A DNA stretch of 64,000 bases, taken from assembly GCF_014898055.3 (NCBI RefSeq), contig NW_023605305.1, positions 110,642,734 through 110,706,733 on the forward strand, given 5' to 3'. Every line of letters starts with the position of its first letter. Within the stretch, counting starts at the first letter, position 1. The position numbers were made by a program, and so were the translations under genes. The notes beneath the pieces are model-generated. The model did no database searches and was not told the DNA's origin. It was given only the letters and a program-made list of their open reading frames with translations. This document shows positions 44,383 through 55,379 of the stretch, piece after piece. This DNA comes from Talpa occidentalis. Lineage: Eukaryota; Chordata; Mammalia; Eulipotyphla; Talpidae.

Positions 44383-45390
44383 GATGTGCTGCCACCTGGC
44401 AGGTCCCCCTTCAAACTGCCCTTTTATTCGCCTGCATTAAAATGTTGGGGCGGCATGGGGGAGGGGCTTGGCAACATGTGATATTAACCCCCGCGCCCTC
44501 CAATGACCCAAGTATGAGGAACAGTCACGTTTTCTGTGATTAATGCAGCAGGGTCTGTCTCAGGTCTAGACCACCCTGACCCCAGGTCCCTGGTCCCCTC
44601 TAGACCTCTGGGAGCATTGCCCGTCCTGCCTTGACCTTTGGGTGGCCCAGCTGACATCTGACTTATTTCTCAGAAGAGACCCTTCCAGACCTCATACAGC
44701 CTTTCTTCTGTGGATCTGCAGAGGGAGAAAGTTCCAGACTTTGGGGTAGGAAACTGTAAACACTGCGTAAGAAGGGTGGGCAGGGTCCAACCACTGGCCT
44801 TTCTGCTCTGCTGAGAGAGGGAGAGACTCCTCCAGTCAACTGAGCTGACTGCCTCAGGAGCTTGGAGACCCTGGAGAGAAGTTTCTGGTGGCCCACCGCT
44901 ACCATTTCTGGATTTGCAGAATGCAGCTGGTCATGTTTGCAAGGGGGAGGGGTGCTGGCACTGGCAGTGGGTGCGCCCAGAGGATGGAGCCAGGACAATT
45001 AATCAAATGCCTTTTCTCCAGGATTTCTACTGGCCTCTGATGACAGAGGAGGCCGAGACACTCAGGAGACCACTATTTTGGTTTCCAGCTGGGAACGTGC
45101 ACTAAGTTTTCCTTAATACCCACAGCACCCAAAAGGCTTTGCTGTAATACACTTTAATGCACGAAACACCCATAAATTATCCTTCAAACTGTTACAACTT
45201 CCAACCTGGAACAACTTGGAAAAACCAGCCTAACAAGAGGCTGTTTTTTAATCTCTCAAGCCACAAGGGAAGAGAAAGTTCAAGCAGAAACACCTACCAT
45301 GAGGATCTTAGAGATTTTTGTGAAAGGAGAGTTGCAACCAAGCAGAGCTGAGCCCTTGTTTGTGCGCGCTCCAAGATGCCTCTCCCTGCC
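44383..45390. other. Unrecognised non-coding sequence downstream of the CpG island
   Basis: No named repeat or exon. On the proposed minus-strand transcript this is intron sequence just inside the gene. Confidence 0.3.
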
Positions 45391-46205
45391 CCCCAGTCCG
45401 TTCTCCCTCTTTGCCAGCCGGCCCTCGGGCGCTGCCCGCCTGACCCCTCCGTGCCAGCTTCTCCCACACCTGGCAGCAGACAGCTGGAGCTGCGGCGTGC
45501 GGCCCCAGCCCTGGGTCGGCTGAGCCTGGGGACCTCGGTCCAGCGCGGGCCGGTGGAGGTCCCGAGGCTCGCGCAGGCTGCCTGCATCCACCGGGGCCCT
45601 CACCCGGGGCTCCCCGCCTCCGGCGCCCCGTGGGGGTGACCCGAGGCTCTGGCTCCACGACCGCCCGGTCGCGCGCGCTCCGGCCCGCCGGTGCCCTCAC
45701 CTGGGCCCGCGGAGCACTTTCCGGACGGGGCGCGCAGCCCAGCCCCGCGCGCTGCACCGCCCCCGCGCGCGCCGACCCCGCGCGCCCGCAGCGCGCATCC
45801 CGCTCCCCGCCGGCTGCTCGCTCGCGCGCCCTCCCTTGCGCGCGGTCCCCTCCAGCCCTCGAGCTCGCCCCGGGCACCGCGGGGCCGCCGCCGCGGGCGC
45901 AAACGCGGACTCCGGGACTTGGGGCCATCCCGGGGACGCGAACTCCGCCGCCAGCCAGCGCGCGGCTCCCCCAGACGCGCCCGCCCGCACCCACTCGGGA
46001 CACTCCCCTCGCGGCGGCACCTCCGCCCGTGGGCGCCCCGGGGATGCGAGGCGAGCTCGCCGCTCCGGGCCCCGTGCGCGCTCCCCGGGAGCCCCACCGC
46101 GGCGGTCCGCGCCCGCGGCCGCACTGCGCCTCTCCCGGGGCCCCGCTCGGGGCAGCCTGACTCACCGCTGCGCTCCCCTCCAGCTCCCAGCGCGCTCTGC
46201 TTGAG
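45391..46205 (-). promoter_or_regulatory. CpG island, main promoter candidate of the window
   Basis: About 0.8 kb of very GC-rich sequence with dense CpGs (GTCGCGCGCGCTCCGGCCCG; CGCGGGCGCAAACGCGGAC) and no repeats. Nothing else in the window is comparable. All six frames are open over long distances because stop codons are AT-rich. Frames of 334 aa (46312-45308, minus) and 174-182 aa are therefore not evidence of coding. The island lies on the lower-coordinate side of the TATA-like, AP-1 and GC-box cluster, so a minus-strand start is favoured. Further minus-strand donor words lie at 45701/45700 (CCCAG|GTGAGG) and 45604/45603 (CGG|GTGAGG). They may serve longer or alternative first exons. The gene was not identified. 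Confidence 0.8.
46166..46196 (-). other. Candidate non-coding first exon, minus strand
   Basis: Reading the minus strand, a TATA-like GTTATATCA (46226-46218) is followed about 25-30 bp later by a GC-rich stretch ending GCGCAGCG. A near-consensus donor GTGAGTCAGG starts at 46165. With a start near 46191-46196 the exon would be only about 25-31 bases and contain no ATG, so it would be 5' untranslated. The exact start is a guess. The donor is the best part of the evidence. If the true start is elsewhere in the island, one of the inner donors may be used instead. Confidence 0.4.
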
Positions 46206-46217
46206 GGAGCCGGGAGC

Positions 46218-46263
46218 TGATATAACACAGGCGGCTTAGGCCCCTCCCCCCTTGAGTCATTCC
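46218..46263 (-). promoter_or_regulatory. Core promoter cluster: TATA-like, GC box, AP-1/TEAD composite
   Basis: In minus-strand order, GGAATGACTCA (46263-46253) overlaps a TEAD/M-CAT word (GGAATG) with an AP-1 word (TGACTCA). Next comes a GC/CT-rich Sp-type box GGGGGGAGGGG (46251-46241), then the TATA-like GTTATATCA (46226-46218). A second AP-1 word TGACTCA (46158-46164) overlaps the candidate splice donor. AP-1 plus TEAD is typical of YAP/TAZ- and growth-factor-responsive promoters. Use in this locus is inference. Confidence 0.5.
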
Positions 46264-48290
46264 AAATCCTTTCCCCCACGAACCCTCCCCAGCGCCAGCC
46301 CCAGCCCCGCACCTGCTGGGACCAGGCGGAGGTGCCCCTGCTCTAAGGGGTCCTGCGGCCTAGAGAGAGATCTGTCTTTCCCGAGAGGGCTGGCTTGACC
46401 CAGTCAGGGAAGGGTTCAAATCTCCCTGAGGTCAAAGGGAAACGCGCACAGGGTCAGAAGGGCCCGCCTGGCTTTCAAAAGCAGGACTGGGGTTTTCTGG
46501 GCATAGCAGTCAGGGTGTGTGGGTCAGATGCCAACGGGGCCCAGCGGCTGGGGGCGGGCAGAGTTGCCTAGAGTGGCCCCCACCTCCCAGCTCTTCCCCA
46601 GCCTTTGCCATCTGCCAGGGCCTGGGTGTGGGGTAGGGGTCTGCCTGCGGTTACCCTCTGCGCTCCAGGCCTAGGCTGCTAGTGGCTGCCAAGCAGAAAA
46701 GCGGAGAGGTTTCCTCCAGGACACCTCCTGTCTCTCAAGGAGAAGCGAGCACCCAGGAGCACCTCTCTAGATGCAGGTGCAGGCTCCTCTGAACACGCGT
46801 GAGGGCCATGGCTTGTAGAACCAGAACCAGCTAGCAGGCCCCTGGCAGGGGCTAGTCTGAGTCTGGCTTAAAGACAAGGAGCAGAGAGAAGGTTTAGCTG
46901 TCAGGACCTAGACTCAGGGCCTTACTTTAAGGCGTTGCTTTCTGGAAGCTTCTGGGGTCCTTGCCCCTGCTACAATTGTAGGCAGATTTGTATGTCTGTA
47001 TGCAGTGGGTGCATTTTTCCAGGAGGAGGCTCTGCAGCTTTCAAAAGTTCTGCAGGAGGTCTGTCTAAACTGACCCAGAGAGAGAGCCTCTGCCCCACCT
47101 AGGGCCCTACCCAAATTCCTCTTTATCCCCACCTTGCAGATTTTAAGAGCTGGGTCTCCTGGCTGGCCCTCCAAAATTTCTTGGGTTCCAGTGAATTCAG
47201 AGTTTGCAAGTAGCTAGCTTGACCCACGAACTGCCCTTTCTCACTAGAAGCTCCAGACTAGCCAGGCAGAAATAAATACCCTTGAAGTTAGAGTTTTCAC
47301 CAAATATGCATCATCAATGGTAACAGGGTTCTGGGGGACTCATAGGACTTTGAAAATTCACATCCCCACTCCCTCCAGTGTGGAGCTCATCAGTGCCTTT
47401 GCTGCTTCTTCAAGCAAATTGCATTTTGAGCTCCTGGGCAGTGGCAGTGCTGATGCCACAGGGGAGAAAGGATTTAGTGAGGTTCGGGGATTCCTGTTAT
47501 AAGACCAAGAGTGATCCTTGGAGGGCCTGGCGGTGAGACCCTGCTCAGGTACTTCCAACTCCCTTAACTCAAACAGGTCTGCAGTCTTCACTTATTTCTG
47601 TCTTCACCTTCACTCCCATTTCTAAATTCATCCTTGTGCATACCCACGAGGTAGGAAGAAAGCCCCAGAGTTGGAAATGGGCTTTAGCTTTGGTCTGACT
47701 TCATTGTTTCCCAGCAAAAACCCCGTGCACGTCTGAGTTGTTCAGAAAAGTGTGGTGAACGAACACACGAGCTGGGTGCAGGGGGCTGGGGATACCATCA
47801 GTGACCCTTTCTGCAGAAGCAGCATCAGAGTCAGGATGACCCATAAAGAGATTTATCACTGACAATTAAACAAAAGGTTTTCTAGACAATGGGACAAATT
47901 CATTCATCAATCACGTCGTGTGTGAACTTGTCTGAGAGCACCAGCCTTAAGTCTTATAAAATAGCTGCCTGAGATTTTAGCGATGAAGTTGAAACATTTA
48001 GAATAATAGAAAATTTGGTTGTCAAACACAGAGCTTTGTATGTGTCCTTGTGGCATTACCCAGAAGGACAGAAGGATTTGGGACACTTGTGGTTCTTTTT
48101 CATGTGGTGTGTAAGAGGGAAATTTTAAAATGATGTAAGCAGAATTTAAGCCTCGATGTTGATCATATTCTGATGGCACATGTTGGTTTAATAAGAGCTC
48201 CTTTCCATCCCTAACTAGCTCTGTTTCTGTCCCTGAACTTGAAAGATCTTGAGTAAATATAGAACGAGTAAACAATAAACAAGAAAACAC
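46264..48290. other. Upstream flank of the CpG island; unrecognised
   Basis: About 2 kb with no named repeat. GC content drops quickly past 46.35 kb. No second promoter facing the other way is obvious, though divergent transcription from the island cannot be excluded. Confidence 0.35.
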
Positions 48291-48490
48291 TCCAGAGACT
48301 GGTTATTGAGGGCCTACTGTGTGCCAGGCACTGTTGGATGGCTGTGGTCCCTGCTTTCAGAGACTGCAGCTCTAGAATAATCCATGGACTGGATTATCAG
48401 GCTGTGGCCATGTGAATCACAGACTCCCCAAGTCAGAGCAGCGGACCTGGCACTCAGTAAATGTTCAGCAAATGTTGGTTGCATCCAACA
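48291..48490. repeat. MIR/L2-type fragments
   Basis: 'ttgagggcctactgtgtgcc' and 'aggcactgttggatggctgt' (reversed orientation) are followed by 'gacctggcactcagtaaatg' and 'ttcagcaaatgttggttgca' (plus orientation). They look like two old fragments with opposite orientation. Confidence 0.55.
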
Positions 48491-48690
48491 AAGGTCAGAG
48501 CCATTTGTGGCTGTCAGACAACCTTCCACATTGGATGGGTTTCCAGAAGGTTCCAGATCAGTTTGGCCTTAGCACAGAGACTGAAGTCAGGTGATTCTTC
48601 TCTTGCTTCTTCTACTTTTCACAAAGGGCCCGGAAGGAAGTTCCCTTCTCCTGGGTCATTGAGAGAAGAACCTTAAGGCCTGGGCCAGCA
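48491..48690. other. Unrecognised non-coding sequence
   Basis: No recognised feature. Confidence 0.3.
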
Positions 48691-48905
48691 ATATTTATAG
48701 GAATGAAAAGCAGCTGAGAGGACATTGGGCCGCAGGAATGGTGCAGACAAGCAGCGGATAAGAATGTTTTTCTGTACTAGATTTTCTCGAAAGAGCTTTT
48801 TATCCAGGGTATCAAAATAACCAGCAGCTGATGCATTTACTGCTTTGGAGGACAGATTGTGGTGTGTGCAATAATTGTTGTTATTTCTGAGGATTCAGAA
48901 GCCTG
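48691..48905. other. Candidate conserved non-coding element
   Basis: Repeat-free AT-leaning block (GCAATATTTATAGGAATGAA; GAGCTTTTTATCCAGGGTAT; GCAATAATTGTTGTTATTTC) with SOX-like ATTGTT and TEAD-like GGAATG words. It lies about 2.5 kb upstream of the proposed promoter. The evidence is composition only. Confidence 0.35.
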
Positions 48906-49229
48906 CAGCCATTGAGTGCCTCATCAACAGAGATACTTAGCCCAGCGTAAAGCTCTGCCCCTCTCTTACTTCATTCCAGAAGGCCAGGACAGAGTGCACA
49001 TTGCTATTTAAAACACCAGGAGGCTCAGCAGCGATCTGCCAGGACGGATGCAATAGCTGGGTCTGCTGGCAATATGTGTGAGGCAGAAATATCGTCCCAG
49101 TTGCGGGAGGAAGTGATCGCTTTGGCTCAAAGATTTCCTCTGTTTCCTTCTCATCAGAGTGGAGCAAAACTTCAGAAGAGGAAATGTTTTATGACACTTA
49201 GTGAGCTGCACGGGTACAGAATCACCGAG
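48906..49229. other. Unrecognised non-coding sequence
   Basis: No recognised repeat. Confidence 0.3.
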
Positions 49230-49545
49230 AGGCTCACTCCTGCCACCCCATTAAGGCGCTCACCTCTCCCCTCTCCATCTCCACTGGACCCCTGGCTTTG
49301 CCTTCTGAACTTGCACTTGCCTGTTCTGGCCCTCTTGCTGTCCAACTACTGGATTTCTCAATTTCCTTTCACTACCGAATTCCTCAGCAGAGTGCTCTAC
49401 ACCCACCACTTCCTTGGCTCCCCTAAACTTCCTGCAATCTGATGCTGCTTTTCTTCTCCTCTCCTTCCTTCCCACCAGGGAACTGATATTTTCTTCTTCA
49501 AGGTTACCAGTTGCAGTAATGCCACCGCCAACATGATCACTGCGG
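49230..49545 (+). repeat. Probable L2 internal fragment, plus orientation
   Basis: 'ctggctttgccttctgaact' and 'ctcttgctgtccaactactg' up to 'aaggttaccagttgcagtaa' fit the L2 region preceding its 3' end (compare aaggtcaccaatgacctcc). Tentative. Confidence 0.45.
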
Positions 49546-50177
49546 AACCCCCATCCCGCAGACACTGGGGCATTTTGCAGCCCTGCTGTCTGGTGTCATC
49601 CATTTGTAAAGAAGGAACCCAGGGCCCCGGGGCGAATCTCTCGGGATAAGTCACGGGTGGCCCATCAATTATTGGATTAGAGATTAGAACAACGACATCT
49701 GTGATGCTCTTGCCATCAAATGCCACAGCCCCTCCTCCTTTTAGCCAAGTTCAGTGGGCTGGGCCCTGGGCCTCAGCCCCCTCTCCAGGCGCTCGTGCAC
49801 GCGTGGTCTCCTTTTCAGGCCTTGGTCACGGGGTGCTCTCGCTTCACCCCCTCCTGCCCTGAGTTCCCTGCCTGTCCTCAGAATTCTTGAGCCTCGTGAG
49901 GCGCCTCCAGGCCCTGCCATTTGCTACCTTCAGTCTTCCAGGTGTTCCTTCCTCATTTTATCATTTCAGCTTGAAAGCTGCCCTCTCGAGCATGTTCCGT
50001 CGGTCACTTAAAATTTGGAGTGTCTCTGGGTGCAAAATACCACCTGGGTCCTTCCTTTAGAGGGTCTGCACTGGCCCCGGGGAGGACGTGCCACTTCTGA
50101 CCCTCAGTGCCTCCATCCAGGCCCAGGGACCACCCCGGAGCTGTCTCCTGGGAACCTGTGGGCAGAGTCACCTCTCG
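49546..50177. other. Unrecognised non-coding sequence
   Basis: No named repeat or exon. Confidence 0.3.
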
Positions 50178-50194
50178 TCCAGCAGGGGCGCTGC
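50178..50194 (+). promoter_or_regulatory. CTCF-like motif
   Basis: TCCAGCAGGGGCGCTGCAG agrees with the CTCF core CCASYAGRKGGCRS apart from one base missing from the G run. It lies about 4 kb upstream of the CpG island. A motif match alone predicts occupancy weakly. Confidence 0.4.
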
Positions 50195-50334
50195 AGCCCA
50201 GGAAAGCCACCAGCTTGGAACTGGGGCGCTTTCGCTATCCCATCGCTCCAGCACATGATGTGACCTTGGGAGGAAAATCTCTCCTCTCTGAGCTGTAATA
50301 ACTATCATTACTTATAATTATAGAATTAAGTATA
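50195..50334. other. Unrecognised non-coding sequence
   Basis: No recognised feature. Confidence 0.3.
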
Positions 50335-50620
50335 TTAAATAATTTATGAGCACCTGCTCTGGGCCAGTCTTATTATAGATACTGGGGATTGAGCCAGTGA
50401 ACAAAGCAGCCTTTGGTCACATGGAACTTAAATTTTAGTAAGTTGCTTTACCTATTTAATAAATGTTTGTTGAATGTTCATTGTATGCCGGGGCACACAA
50501 CAAGGAAATTGCAGTAGCGGTGAGCTTGGAAAGGAGGGTGAGGGAGATACGGAAACCAGCGATGATGATACAGGCGATGTTCTTTGTGCAAAGAAAGTCC
50601 TAGTGGTTTGAAATCTAGCC
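50335..50620 (-). repeat. L2 LINE 3' part, minus orientation
   Basis: 'ttatgagcacctgctctggg', 'tggggattgagccagtgaac' and 'ttggtcacatggaacttaaa' are reversed L2 words. An embedded 'taataaatgtttgttgaatg' matches a plus-oriented L2/MIR end, so the copy may be composite. Confidence 0.65.
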
Positions 50621-51319
50621 TCTGGTCTCCCGGCCCACAGAACTGTGAGCCTCCAGTTTCTCATTCTGGTCTCACCCTGTCCCCTCCAAGGACCCCTTGG
50701 CCCCCACAGGCACAGCCCAGATCAGACATGTACGAGCATCTCCTGCTCCTCTCTTGATTAGGTACCATGTCGTCCTCCCCATGCGCCTCCCAGCACTGCA
50801 GCTACTCCAGAGTTTTCATCTGATGCCTCACGCCACATCTCCCATCGGCCCTGGTGTTGAGGCACCAGACACACCCCTTGGTGTATCAAGCTCCCCCCTT
50901 GATTCAGTTCTGCATGTAGAGCTTTGCAAATGCTGTTTTCTGTCACCTGGTGCCGTGCTGACAGGCAGAAGTCTGCGGGGCTGAGGCAGGCAGGACCTGA
51001 TACCTTCCTTTGCAATGCGTCCAATGAGGAGGTGGGATAGGCAGGTGGGTTCTTCTTTTTCTTGGGTCACTCTCTGTCACCTCAGTGGTGTAGCTCAGGG
51101 CACTCATCATAGATCTTTTCTGGGACAGGATATGTGTTAGGAAAAAAGAGAAAGATCAAGAAGAAATATTCTCCACCACATAGGAGCTTGCTGTCCAATG
51201 GGAGTGCAGATGCAGAAACTGAGAGGACATGTCCCAGGGAACATGGGCAAGCTCAGGGGAGGGAGCATTTGGCTGATCTGGAACTTCGGGGTCTCTTCAT
51301 GGCTGTTGCACTTGGCATA
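50621..51319. other. Unrecognised non-coding sequence
   Basis: No named repeat or exon. Confidence 0.3.
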
Positions 51320-51682
51320 ACTTGCACATTTCTTCAAGTGACTCACAAAGCCCTTGTCATCTGGTCTCTCCTGCCCCTTCATCCTCTCCTCTTGCTACTT
51401 CCTGTTCTTTGCTACAGTTTGCCACCTTGCTGAATTTCCCCTGTTCCTTTAACAAACTGTGCCTGCAGCCCCACATGCCATCTCCACCATCTTCAGAACA
51501 ACCACCCCACCTGCTCCTTCTGGCCACTGCCTTCCTTTGAGACCCATCTCTTAGAACCACAGAGCACCTTTCTGATGGGGTTCTTTCCTGGTCCCCCAAG
51601 CCAAGGCTGGATGCTCTTTCTAGGTACACTGGTACATTGCATTCATAGAACAGATGCTTAATAAATCTTTGTAAATGAGTAT
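51320..51682 (+). repeat. L2 LINE 3' end, plus orientation
   Basis: 'cccttgtcatctggtctctc', 'ctgccttcctttgagaccca', 'tgatggggttctttcctggt' and 'acagatgcttaataaatctt' follow the L2 3' end in order. Overlapping ~100-aa frames here are repeat-derived. Confidence 0.75.
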
Positions 51683-52318
51683 TGCCTGCGCTGAGCTTTG
51701 ACGCATGAGGAGCCAGGGAGGAGTGTCGCGAAGGGCATCATTTTAGACAGAGGGAACAGCTTGCACTGAGGCGTGCACGCGTGAACTGCAGCCAGTTGGG
51801 ATTAAAACAGCAGGAAGTGGCAGGAGATAAAGCCCGAGCAGTCATGGGAGAGGTGGGGGTGCAGGTGGATCCCCAGGGAGGACCATGTGCAGGGAGACCA
51901 CTGGGGTCTGCAGTCTTTCTGCCAGTCTAGCAGCATGGTCATCCCTCAGTGCCATCTCGCCTGAGAAGAGAGGAAACTGGGGTGTTTGTCTACCAACTCC
52001 CATTCAAGGTTTGTTGAAGGCTATTTCAGAGAAGGGGAGAATAATCCCTCCCCACTAGCCTCCGGGCCTCACTGTGCTCCCACATCCAGGAGAAGCCCCC
52101 AGGCACGTGTAGAACAAGGTACCAGCATCATAGCAGTAGTGAGAGCTGACCGACCGGGCTGGTGGCCAGCACCTACGTGCACGGGCTTAGCCTGGTATCC
52201 CCCAACTTTTCATTCTCTCGTCCCAGTCTGCTCTACTTGGGTTGAAACATGAAGTTCACACCCAAATGAAGAGAGAGAGTGGGGGCATTGGGAGCTAAGT
52301 CTACAGAGGAGAAGCATC
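51683..52318. other. Unrecognised non-coding sequence
   Basis: No named repeat or exon. Confidence 0.3.
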
Positions 52319-52641
52319 TAAAATAAATTTAGGGGGCCTCCCCGGTGGTGCAGCAGTTGAGCGCTGGGTTACAAAGCTGCCCGCAGCCTCTGCGGCGCCA
52401 GTTCAATCCCTGGCCGCCGGGCGAAGGTCCCACATGGTGCACAGACCTCTCCTGCTGCGCCCGCTGCTCCCCTCAGCAGTGTGCCTCGGTCCTTCTGCCT
52501 GCTCTGCTCCCCGCTCTGGCTCTGGTGAATTCTCTCACCCTCCCGCGCTTCTGACTGTACCCAGTGCTTGTATAAATAAATAAATAAACAAACAAATATA
52601 TAAATAAATCTTGAAAATAAAATAAAATAAAATAAATTTAG
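52319..52641 (+). mobile_element. tRNA-derived CHR-like SINE, copy 4
   Basis: The head GGGGGCCTCCCCGGTGGTGC begins at 52332. The body is close to copies 5 and 6. The tail is an expanded AATA/AACA array running to about 52628. A 13-bp duplication TAAAATAAATTTA flanks it (52319-52331 and 52629-52641). The B-box reads AGTTCAATCCC. The tail expansion (AAATAAATAAACAAACAAAT, AAAATAAAATAAAAT) is a likely length polymorphism. Confidence 0.92.
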
Positions 52642-53734
52642 AGGAGAAATTTGTCAGAAAGTGGAAAATCCAGGACACCCCCTGGATTCCTGATTTGCCT
52701 CACCAGGTAAATTGTGGTGTCAGTGATGGAGTGGGGGTGTCTGAAATTGGACCCTTTGTGATGGGCTGGGAAGCAGGTCTCCAGCCAAGTGGAACATTCA
52801 AGGTCACACACACTGCATGGGTTCTAGTGGCCAGAAAAGACATCAGGTGGGTGGTCTCTGCACACTGCAACCGGCTGAAGGGGACCCGCAGCATTATCTT
52901 GAAGTCTTTTCTGAGACTCCCTCCCCACCAATCTTGTATTCTTGGTCCTCTTCCAGGCTGGCTCCAAGCCAAACTTGGGCATCTCCTGGAAGACTAAGCC
53001 CAGGGAATCAGGCCTGTCAGTCCCGTGTTCTCTGGTTCTTTTACCTGTCTGCCTTTGTACTACTCCCCCCCACCCCCCACCCCCGCCCCTTTCCAGGTGT
53101 GCCTGTGAGTAAGGAACAGCCAGGACGCTGGCCACGGATCACCTGGCCTAGCCTTTCACGACCCATCATCCTCCCTAGCGAGGGGGCCACTTCTTCCTCC
53201 TTTCCTCAGTCAGAACTTCTCTTCTGCCCCATCTGCCCCATCCTGAGCTCTCTCTACCCTAGGTTTCCAGTAAAGCTCTATGATCAGGACCTCCAAGCCC
53301 GATTCTTGCTATTTTAATGGGAGCTTAAGGAATTCAGAGCCACCCCCTCCCTTTTTATTTGCCTCCTGAGAATGCTGGGCTTTCAAAATTATTGTCTTGC
53401 TATGGACTCAAAAATCCTATTCTCGATGTGGAAAGATGAATATTGACTCTTTCATTCTTGCATTCCAGATGCAACAATCCCAAAAGTCTCCCAAGAAAAC
53501 CACATGCCCAGCAGAATGGTGGGGGATTGGATACTGGGAAATGCCAGAGAATATATATATGCGAATATATATACACACACATATCCTCACCATATTTATG
53601 CAATGGGCTATGGTCTACTGTCCCCACTAGATTAGAAAACCCCAGGAAGTTCCCACGTGGAGTATGTAAGTCCTCAGCACATGCATATTTATTTATATAT
53701 ATTTGATTAGCACATATGTAAGCTTACCTATATA
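52642..53734. other. Unrecognised non-coding sequence
   Basis: About 1.1 kb. A C-rich tract lies at 53065-53092 and AT-rich microsatellite-like stretches at 53550-53585 and 53685-53705. The 166-aa plus frame (52817-53317) shows no domain. Confidence 0.35.
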
Positions 53735-53850
53735 TAAATGAAAAAATGGAAGGTCAGAGAGTTTGAATAACCAGTGTGAGGTCCCCAGCTAGCAAATTAC
53801 TGACCTAATCTGTTGGCCTGCAAAGCCCATGTCCTTAGGGCTGCACCTAC
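53735..53850 (-). repeat. MIR SINE fragment, minus orientation
   Basis: 'aaaaaatggaaggtcagaga', 'gtttgaataaccagtgtgag' and 'gtccccagctagcaaattac' follow reversed MIR core order. Confidence 0.6.
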
Positions 53851-54439
53851 TAATTGGGGGAATTAAAGAAGCCAGTTTCAGGTCTCTAGTATTATTTTTC
53901 TGTGTGTATTAATGTGGTAGAAGCTCAGAAGGCTGCATGCCCCTCGAGGGTGCTGGCTAGTGTAGTGCCACGATGACCCTGGCTGTGCTCAGGGCCTCTC
54001 TCAGTTCAGAGCTATATCCTGGCTGGGTAAGCAACAGTTTGGGACCAGCAGGGAGTTGCCAGGACCCCTGCAATTACCAGAGGTGTGTATCTGGGGGGTG
54101 GAGCTGCAGGCTGGGATGCTGCAGAGGTTGCAGATGTGAGATGAGCATCACACCTGCCTGTACCGCCTTTTTGACAAACATCTAAGTTCCAGCATGATTC
54201 ACCTTCTGAGGGTCTAGCCAAAATTGCCTCCCCCTGGGACTTACAGCGCCCTCAGCTCTCGTGCCTCCTCTGGAAATGACCTGGAACACTCACTGGCCCT
54301 GAGGTGAAATGGACTGAAATCCACCCACTTGCTCAGGGGCGTCTGCACTTCCGCGGGCAACAGGGCTGACATGGGTGAGCTAACTTGTAAACAGAGCAAA
54401 GGAAATAATTGGGGGAACACGGGATCTATGGGGACCCTG
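53851..54439. other. Unrecognised non-coding sequence
   Basis: No named repeat or exon. Confidence 0.3.
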
Positions 54440-54620
54440 AAATCGTTTCTCATTTTTTCTCAGACAGAGAGTATGGACTTTCATGAATTCTGCTCTCTCT
54501 GCCTCTGGGCCTTTGCACATCCCCTTTTCTCTTCCTGGTACCTTTGCTCTGCTCTGCATCCCCTTCACTAAACTGACCCCGACTCATCTCTGAGGCCTCA
54601 GCATAGATGTGACTTCCAAG
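54440..54620 (+). repeat. L2 internal/3' fragment, plus orientation
   Basis: 'gcctctgggcctttgcacat', 'ttctcttcctggtacctttg' and 'gactcatctctgaggcctca' are familiar L2 words (gggcctttgcacttgctgtt and following). Confidence 0.7.
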
Positions 54621-55379
54621 GGCACGGGACTGCCCAAGTTGGTGGGGACGGGGGGCTGCCACATGGCCCCCTGTGATGGGGCTGCTACAGCATCGACCTC
54701 AATTATAAAGGCTTGTCTGCTTGTAGGTCCTTCTCCCTCCCCCAACAGGTTTCTCTTTGGGGTCACCAGGACCACCCATCCCTGGCATCTCCAACCACGC
54801 CTGCACAGTCAGTGCCCATTCCTCACTCTTGTTTACCTGCATGTTGACATGTATGCTCTTCACTCTTTAGTCTTTATGTGGATGTAAGTAAAACATGCAA
54901 AACCACAAGCTTAGACTTGCCCCAGGCAAAGAAAAGGGGGGGGGGGGGAAAGGCCAGTCTTTAGAACCAGAAAGGTCTGAATTCCTAATTCCAGTTCCTT
55001 TGCTGGTTGAATCCAAGCCCAGCACTGCAGGTTAAAGTGACGCCTGCTATAAGGTGTAGCGGAGGGTGGGACAGGTTTAGTGGGTGCTTGGGACAGATTT
55101 GGGTGCACTGCCTCCTCCTCCACACCCCCAAGCGCATGTGCCCATGTCTGCACCCCCTACCTGCCTGTCACGGGCAGAGCAGAAGGAGGGTAGTGGTCCC
55201 AGCATAGGCCTGGTGACCATCAAAAGGTTAAGGAAGAGGAGTGACCAGATGCTTGGGGACAACAGGCAGGTGTGGAGTGGCTGACCAGACGCGTCCCCCC
55301 CAGTCTCCCGCAGTGGGTGGAATGTCCTCGTTGTCTTTGCTCCCTCCTTCCAAGCCTGCAAGAGGTTTTTTTCAGGATG
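54621..55379. other. Unrecognised non-coding sequence
   Basis: No named repeat. A run of 13 G lies at about 54938-54950. Confidence 0.35.

Noticed and set aside
45308..46312. 334-aa minus-strand open frame, the longest in the window
   Set aside because: It spans the CpG island, where stop codons are depleted, and starts upstream of the proposed TATA-like element. Its Gly/Arg/Ala/Pro-rich sequence has no domain, and equally long frames occur on the opposite strand.
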